Origin: Suillus spraguei
Lineage: Eukaryota; Basidiomycota; Agaricomycetes; Boletales; Suillaceae
DNA: 64,000 nucleotides
Direction of reading: 5' to 3'
Assembly (NCBI GenBank): GCA_016800925.1
Contig: JABCPU010000015.1
Coordinates: 248,001 to 312,000, forward strand
The notes beneath the pieces were generated by a model. That model did not search any database. It saw nothing but the letters and a program-made list of their open reading frames with translations, and was not told the DNA's origin. Positions 59,517 to 64,000 of the stretch are shown one piece after another. Each line of letters begins with the position of its first letter. Within the stretch, counting starts at the first letter, position 1. The translations under genes and the position numbers were made by a program.

Positions 59517-62500
59517 CTAGCTGTTTTTGTCGTTCTTGTCCTTTGGTGGTGATACGTCTCCGAAGGTTGGCTCGAATCTTTTCGTTTTGGCTATGAATGT
59601 GAACAGTGACTTTAGACATTCAGCGTCATTGAGAATGTGCTTCACATGGTGCGCTCTCGTTCCTAGTTCTTGTCTGAGTATGTTGCGTTGTCTGGTGTAT
59701 ACTGGGCAGGTGAGAAGGAAGTGATGGACTGACTCGTTTCCTTCGTTGCATTGTTGGCATGTTGCTGTTTCTGACTTCGCTATACGGTGTAGGTGTTTGT
59801 TGAGAGGAATGTGTCCTGTTCTGAGCTGGAAGAGAAGCGAGCTGTGACGACGCGGGAATTGATCAATGAGTCCTGCGAAGTGTTTCGACGGAGCGGTTGG
59901 GTCTATGGTCTGTAAGGCAGCGAAACGGGGGGAAAGGTGCATGACCTTTGCTGCTTCTTCCTTGATTCGCTCTCGAAACTGCTGGAGTGTGGACGATTTG
60001 CTGATTGGTAGCGTGATGGGATCCTTCGCTGCCGTCCTTAGAGACTTTGGGAGAAGTCTCCCCTCCGAGACGTCTTTCCTTGCTGCCCTTTTTGCCCTCT
60101 CATCTGCCTTCTCGTTCCCCGGTATTCCTACATGGCCTGGCGTCCATCTCACCACCAGTCTTTTGCCATTGTTGTCTGGGATGATTTCACGGAGACTGTC
60201 GTGAAAGGTGTCCATTAGGTGATGTCCGGGTTGCGAATTGAATGCTTTCGTTGCGCGAATTGCCGCCTGGTTGTCCACCCCAGTGCCATTGATTCTCCCC
60301 CTCCTGCTCTTCTAATCAGCTCCACCGCTAGAATCATCCCCACTAGCTCTCCCTCATATACCGTGTGCTCGCTATCCTTCCCCAGATAAAACCTTAGTTC
60401 GTCTTTTACCTCTCCGTCTCGCATGAGAATGGCCGCTGCCCCTACTCCTCCATCTATGGCCGAACCGTCTGAGTATACTCGGATCTCTTCCCTCGCCAGC
60501 TCATCTTCGTCGGCTGCTTCCTTCTTCTTCCTCGCTATCTGTAATTCGACGTCCGGCTTCCACTTTGGATTGTGGCGGATTGGGTGGATCTTCTCCATTC
60601 GAGCTGGGTTGACCTTGAATTCGTACATTAGCTTGTGAAGCGGGGATGGGTGGCGCTTTGGTTTGGCAAAGTTGCGTGCATTCCCGTAGTTGTAGGCCAT
60701 CTTGATGTCTCTGGCTAGCGGGTGAGAGTCTGGGAGTGAGGTCATTCTGAGGGTCGATTTGAGGCATATCTTGCGTAGTGTCTGTTGAAAGGGAAGTATG
60801 TTAGCGTGCGCGTCTAGGATATCTGTAGCAGTGGATCTCATTCCGCCCGTTATCATCAGGGTTGCCATTCTCTGCACCCTTGCCATTTGCGACGCGAATC
60901 CTCGAGCCCCTCGTCCGTTTAGCTTCTTTCCTTTGCCCTTTGCTACCAGTCCTGCGCACCAGACATCAGCTGCATATAACATTTTAGGAATGACTACTCC
61001 CTCGTATAGTCTCTTCATTAGTCGACTTTTGATGCCCTTCGTGGGTCGGATCATCCTGTTGCAGGCCAGGATGTACTTTGTGCCTTTTGCCAGGGCGTGG
61101 GCTGCATGTTCCTTGAAGTTAAGGTTCTCGTCTATTATTACTCCTAGAAATTTGTGCGAGCTCGATGGTTGTATTGTGTGATTTCGAATGGCGATTGCAG
61201 GTTTTGGCGCAGGGATTGTTTTGTGTGGGTCCGTGACACTTTGCACGCGCTTTCTTGAGAGACATACCAGTGCCGTTTTGTCTAGCTCGAATTCCGCGTG
61301 ATGCTCCTCACTCCATTGTAGCGCGCCTCCTCTCTTCTCCATCATTCTAGTTAGCTTAGTGTTCGCCTCTTCGTATGACTCACCTTTCGCTATTAAAGCG
61401 ACATCGTCTATGAATCCTAAGCTGAGTTCTCCCTTGCGGGGTCTTGGATCTGCGACTCTTAGTAGGTCAGTATTGTAGAAGATGAATGCAAGTGGGGATA
61501 AGGGACAGCCTTGATCGACACCACCTTTGACCTGGAATGATTCCGATTGAAAATCGTCAAAGATTAGAGATGTTGATCTTCCGTCTAATCTTCTCCTGTA
61601 CCAATCGATGTATTCTTGAGGTATTCCTGATTTCTTGAGGTTGTGGAGGAGTTTGTTGACCACGACACTGGGAAAAGCGGCTTTAACATCCAGGAACAAC
61701 ATGGAAACAAAATTTTCCCTTGAGGCCCAAGCGTCAGTAATGAACTTCGTTAGTAAGTGCAGGGAATCTGTGGTCGAGCGTCCTGGTCTTCCCCCAAAGT
61801 GCGTTGCTGCTAAGAGATCGTGTCTTTCGGCTATATAGGTGAGGTCGTCTGCCACGCATGAGGATAGTATTTTGGCCATGGTGTCCAGCAGCGTTATCGG
61901 TCTGTACGCCTTGGGAGACTGTAGTCCGGTCTGCCGGGTTTGCGCAGTACTATGGTTGATGACTTCTTCCACTGGTCCGGGTATATTTCTAATGTAAAGG
62001 TCGCTCGAAATATCGGTCCCATAAATGGGACTAGCTGCGCTGCGCAGTGGGTGAAGACGCAGTTACTTATTCCATTCGGTCCAGGGGCTTTGTGCGGGGA
62101 GAGCTTTGCTATCGCTCTGTCTATCTGTTCATTCGTTATCAGTGTAAACTCACAAACGGGAGGAGGGTAAATATAATTAGGGTCTACGTGCTCATTGGCC
62201 GGGGGGGTTTGAAGAAGACCTCATATAAGAGCTCGCTTTTCCTGTCGTTGGTTTGGGTTGAGTTTTGATGATTGCGTTCTGGGTCCTTGAGCGTGGCGAT
62301 TCTTGTGTGCATTTGATCTTCTGGGTTGCTTGCTGCGTAGTGGTGAAAATTCCATACCCCGGCTGGGGTCATCGTTTCCAGCCAGGCGGTCCAGTGAGAT
62401 TCCTTTGCCTTCCTGATGCTTTCTGAGAAGGCGTTGCGCGCTTTGCGATACTGTTCGTGGATTGGGTCGTTTCTATACACTAGTTTAGCTCTCGATTTGC

Positions 62501-63577
62501 GGCCTAATTTATGTACTTCCTTTCGTTCTATATCCAGGCTTTTTGACCACCATCGTTTTGCGTAGGGTGATGGTTTCGATTTCGGCACCTTTGCATCTAC
62601 TACCTTCGCGATGATTGAAGTGAGGTTGTCGAAGGCCTCCTCGAATTGAACTTTCGTCATGATCTCAGTTGGTGGGGGGATGGTGCTGAGATCCGCTGCT
62701 AGTGCCTCATTTATTTCATCCCAGTCTGCTTCTCTGTAATTGTGGCGCGGTATACAGTTGATGCGTTCTGGTTGCAATTCTAGCGAGCTAATGATCGGAA
62801 AGTGGTCAGTGATGACTAGTCTTAGGTGGTACTCAACGTTGCATGCCGTGAAAGCGTGTTGGAGTTGGGCTGAGCAGAAGACGTTGTCGGGTCTTGTGAG
62901 GTTCTTCGTGGATGATGCTTCCAGTGTGGCGATTCCCGGGGTAGTACTTGGATTAAATTGTACAGCGCTAGAAGATTTATTAGTACACCTGCGGCGTCGA
63001 GGTTCGCTGCAGTGAATAGGTGACTGTTTGAAGTTAGCTCCCACATTGGGTGGTGCCGGTTGAAGTCGCCTAGCCAAATTATATGTTCAGTATTTACTTC
63101 CTCCTCGCCTTGAGCGAGTTGTTGAGGGTTTGCCCGACGTGCGTTATGTTCCGTTTGCATATGTCTTTCGAGGAAATGCAGGGTGCCGTCGTGGTCGCAG
63201 GGGTTATATATATTATAGAAACGCACCTTTCCGAAGTCTCCCGATAATTCTATGGCCATGACGTTCGTCGATTGGATTGGGATAGCGTGCCATTTGTTCT
63301 TGGAGATCTTCTTGTTGATCAGCATTATCACTTGCGTTCGGTTTTGATTCGTGTGGTGGCCGGTTGGGTATACCACATCCCAATAGCGTCGGAGGCTAGA
63401 GGCGTTAGCGAGATTCACAGGGTTGAGAAAAGGTTCTTGTATACATGCCATGTCGAAGTTGTCGGGATTGAGGTTCTTCAGGAGGTGTTCCCATGCGTTG
63501 GAGGATTTGCGAAGGTTCTGCTGCCATATTTTGAAGTCTGTTCTCTGTTGGTGTTGTGTTGTTGGTTCTTGCTGCAT
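59517..63577 (-). CDS. LINE ORF2 polyprotein: endonuclease, reverse transcriptase, RNase H (four one-base breaks)
   Basis: Starts MQQEPTTQHQQRTDF at 63,577. Endonuclease marks: IWQQNLRKS, IQEPFLNP, WLGDFNRHHPMW and ITDHFPI. Reverse transcriptase: KLSPHKAPGPNGI, YRPITLLDTMAKI, GGRPGRSTTD, FLDVKAAFPSV, GGVDQGCPLSPLAF and LGFIDDVALIA (FIDD instead of the commoner FADD/YADD). RNase H: VYSDGSAIDGGVG, YEGELVG, VDNQAAI and WTPGHVGIPGNEKADERA. The end has a Cys/His cluster, CQQCNEGNESVHHFLLTC. Each of four junctions lacks one base at a G/C run (plus-strand positions 62,938-62,941; 62,201-62,207; 61,913-61,915; 60,278-60,281). Apart from these no stop interrupts about 1,340 codons. Confidence 0.85.
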
Positions 63578-64000
63578 TAGTCCCAGCCGCTGGCCGCGTT
63601 GCCATCTTGCGTGTAGTTGAGTGTTGAGAAGAAAGAGTCTCTTGAGGCAGCGGAATGAGAGCGTTGAGGTTGGGTGTCTGGCGCGTTTTCTTGCTGTGTC
63701 CACATATCTGTGAGACGCGATTGACTTCCTAATGGGATGTTGTTGGGGAATCTTGGGCGCTGCGGTTGATTGAGTCTTGCTTTCATTGGTCTTGCTTCTC
63801 TCGTTCTGTTTTGCTGAGGTGGGGGGGGATTCTGGTTAGTTAGGTTTGTGTGATCACCGTTACCTTCTTGCTGATATTCGTTCCACTCATTGGGCTGTTC
63901 GTCTATCTTTTCCCAGGTAAGTGGGTCCTCCGTTGGGTAGAATCGGTATCTTGATTCGTCGTTGCGTCTCTTGTGTGCTTCCCACTTGCTTAGGAATGTC
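63577..64000 (-). CDS. LINE ORF1 (gag-like), C-terminal part
   Basis: Enters from the right edge. Gln/Asn/Arg-rich, hydrophilic (WEKIDEQPNEWNEYQQEG; NQNPPPPQQNRTREARP), ending DGNAASGWD. Its TAA overlaps the ATG of ORF2 in TAATG. The RNA-binding zinc knuckles expected for this protein, if present, lie upstream of the window. Confidence 0.7.
   Translation of the reverse strand, partial: TFLSKWEAHKRRNDESRYRFYPTEDPLTWEKIDEQPNEWNEYQQEGNGDHTNLTNQNPPPPQQNRTREARPMKARLNQPQRPRFPNNIPLGSQSRLTDMWTQQENAPDTQPQRSHSAASRDSFFSTLNYTQDGNAASGWD

Larger units (their letters stand above)
59315..64000 (-). mobile_element. Non-LTR retrotransposon (LINE, Tad1-like), 5' end beyond the window
   Basis: Two ORFs on the minus strand followed by a 3' untranslated region and poly(A). 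ORF2 encodes an APE-type endonuclease, reverse transcriptase and RNase H, the layout of fungal Tad1-like elements. The element enters from the right edge and ends 110 bp after the permease gene. Target duplication could not be tested, as the 5' end is missing. Confidence 0.85.

Noticed and set aside
1..64000. tRNA and rRNA genes
   Set aside because: Looked for cloverleaf-like boxes and rRNA words while reading; none could be supported by eye.

Overview
This is nuclear DNA of a filamentous basidiomycete, almost certainly an agaricomycete. Genes are cut by many introns of about 50 bp with GT-AG ends (a few GC-AG), and the protein families are typical of that class: KDZ and Plavaka transposases, PIF/Harbinger elements, NACHT-WD40 receptors with near-identical WD blades, and a LINE with RNase H. 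I do not assign a species. Exon joins below come from reading frame and splice sites, not transcripts.

Left part (1-22.3 kb) is a nested transposon graveyard with one well-preserved element. A dead Plavaka-type transposase gene on the plus strand is split three ways: by a solo-LTR-like tract (10.63-12.07 kb) and by a 9.3 kb KDZ element (12,538-21,852) inserted in one of its introns, flanked by an imperfect 8-bp target duplication. The KDZ element carries long inverted repeats and three genes on the minus strand that read open from end to end: a 10-exon, 976-residue transposase and two uncharacterised companions (439 and about 424 residues). Upstream lie a broken DUF6532-like gene, coding-like remnants, a six-unit array of ~145 bp and a small two-exon gene.

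Middle part (23.2-33 kb) is the host core: a class I methyltransferase, RMI1 (double Holliday junction dissolution) diverging from a carnitine acetyltransferase with both a mitochondrial-type N-terminus and a peroxisomal-type C-terminus, and an SF1 helicase. A dead helicase paralogue follows (33.9-35.3 kb), abutted by a 3.95 kb PIF/Harbinger element (35,314-39,266) with its MYB-like partner and DDE transposase converging.

Right part (41-64 kb): a truncated aspartic protease joined directly to a 5'-truncated NACHT-WD40 gene, then a complete NACHT-WD40 paralogue (about 1,600 residues, 14 WD blades), and three copies of their shared 3' flank. Next are divergent MFS drug-type and methionine-permease-like transporter genes, and a minus-strand LINE with a poly(A) tail that runs off the window.

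A cross-cutting observation is that nine otherwise open genes or ORFs need exactly one extra base, mostly at short G or C runs. This looks more like homopolymer under-calling in the assembly than nine independent mutations, so several 'pseudogene' calls should be treated as provisional.
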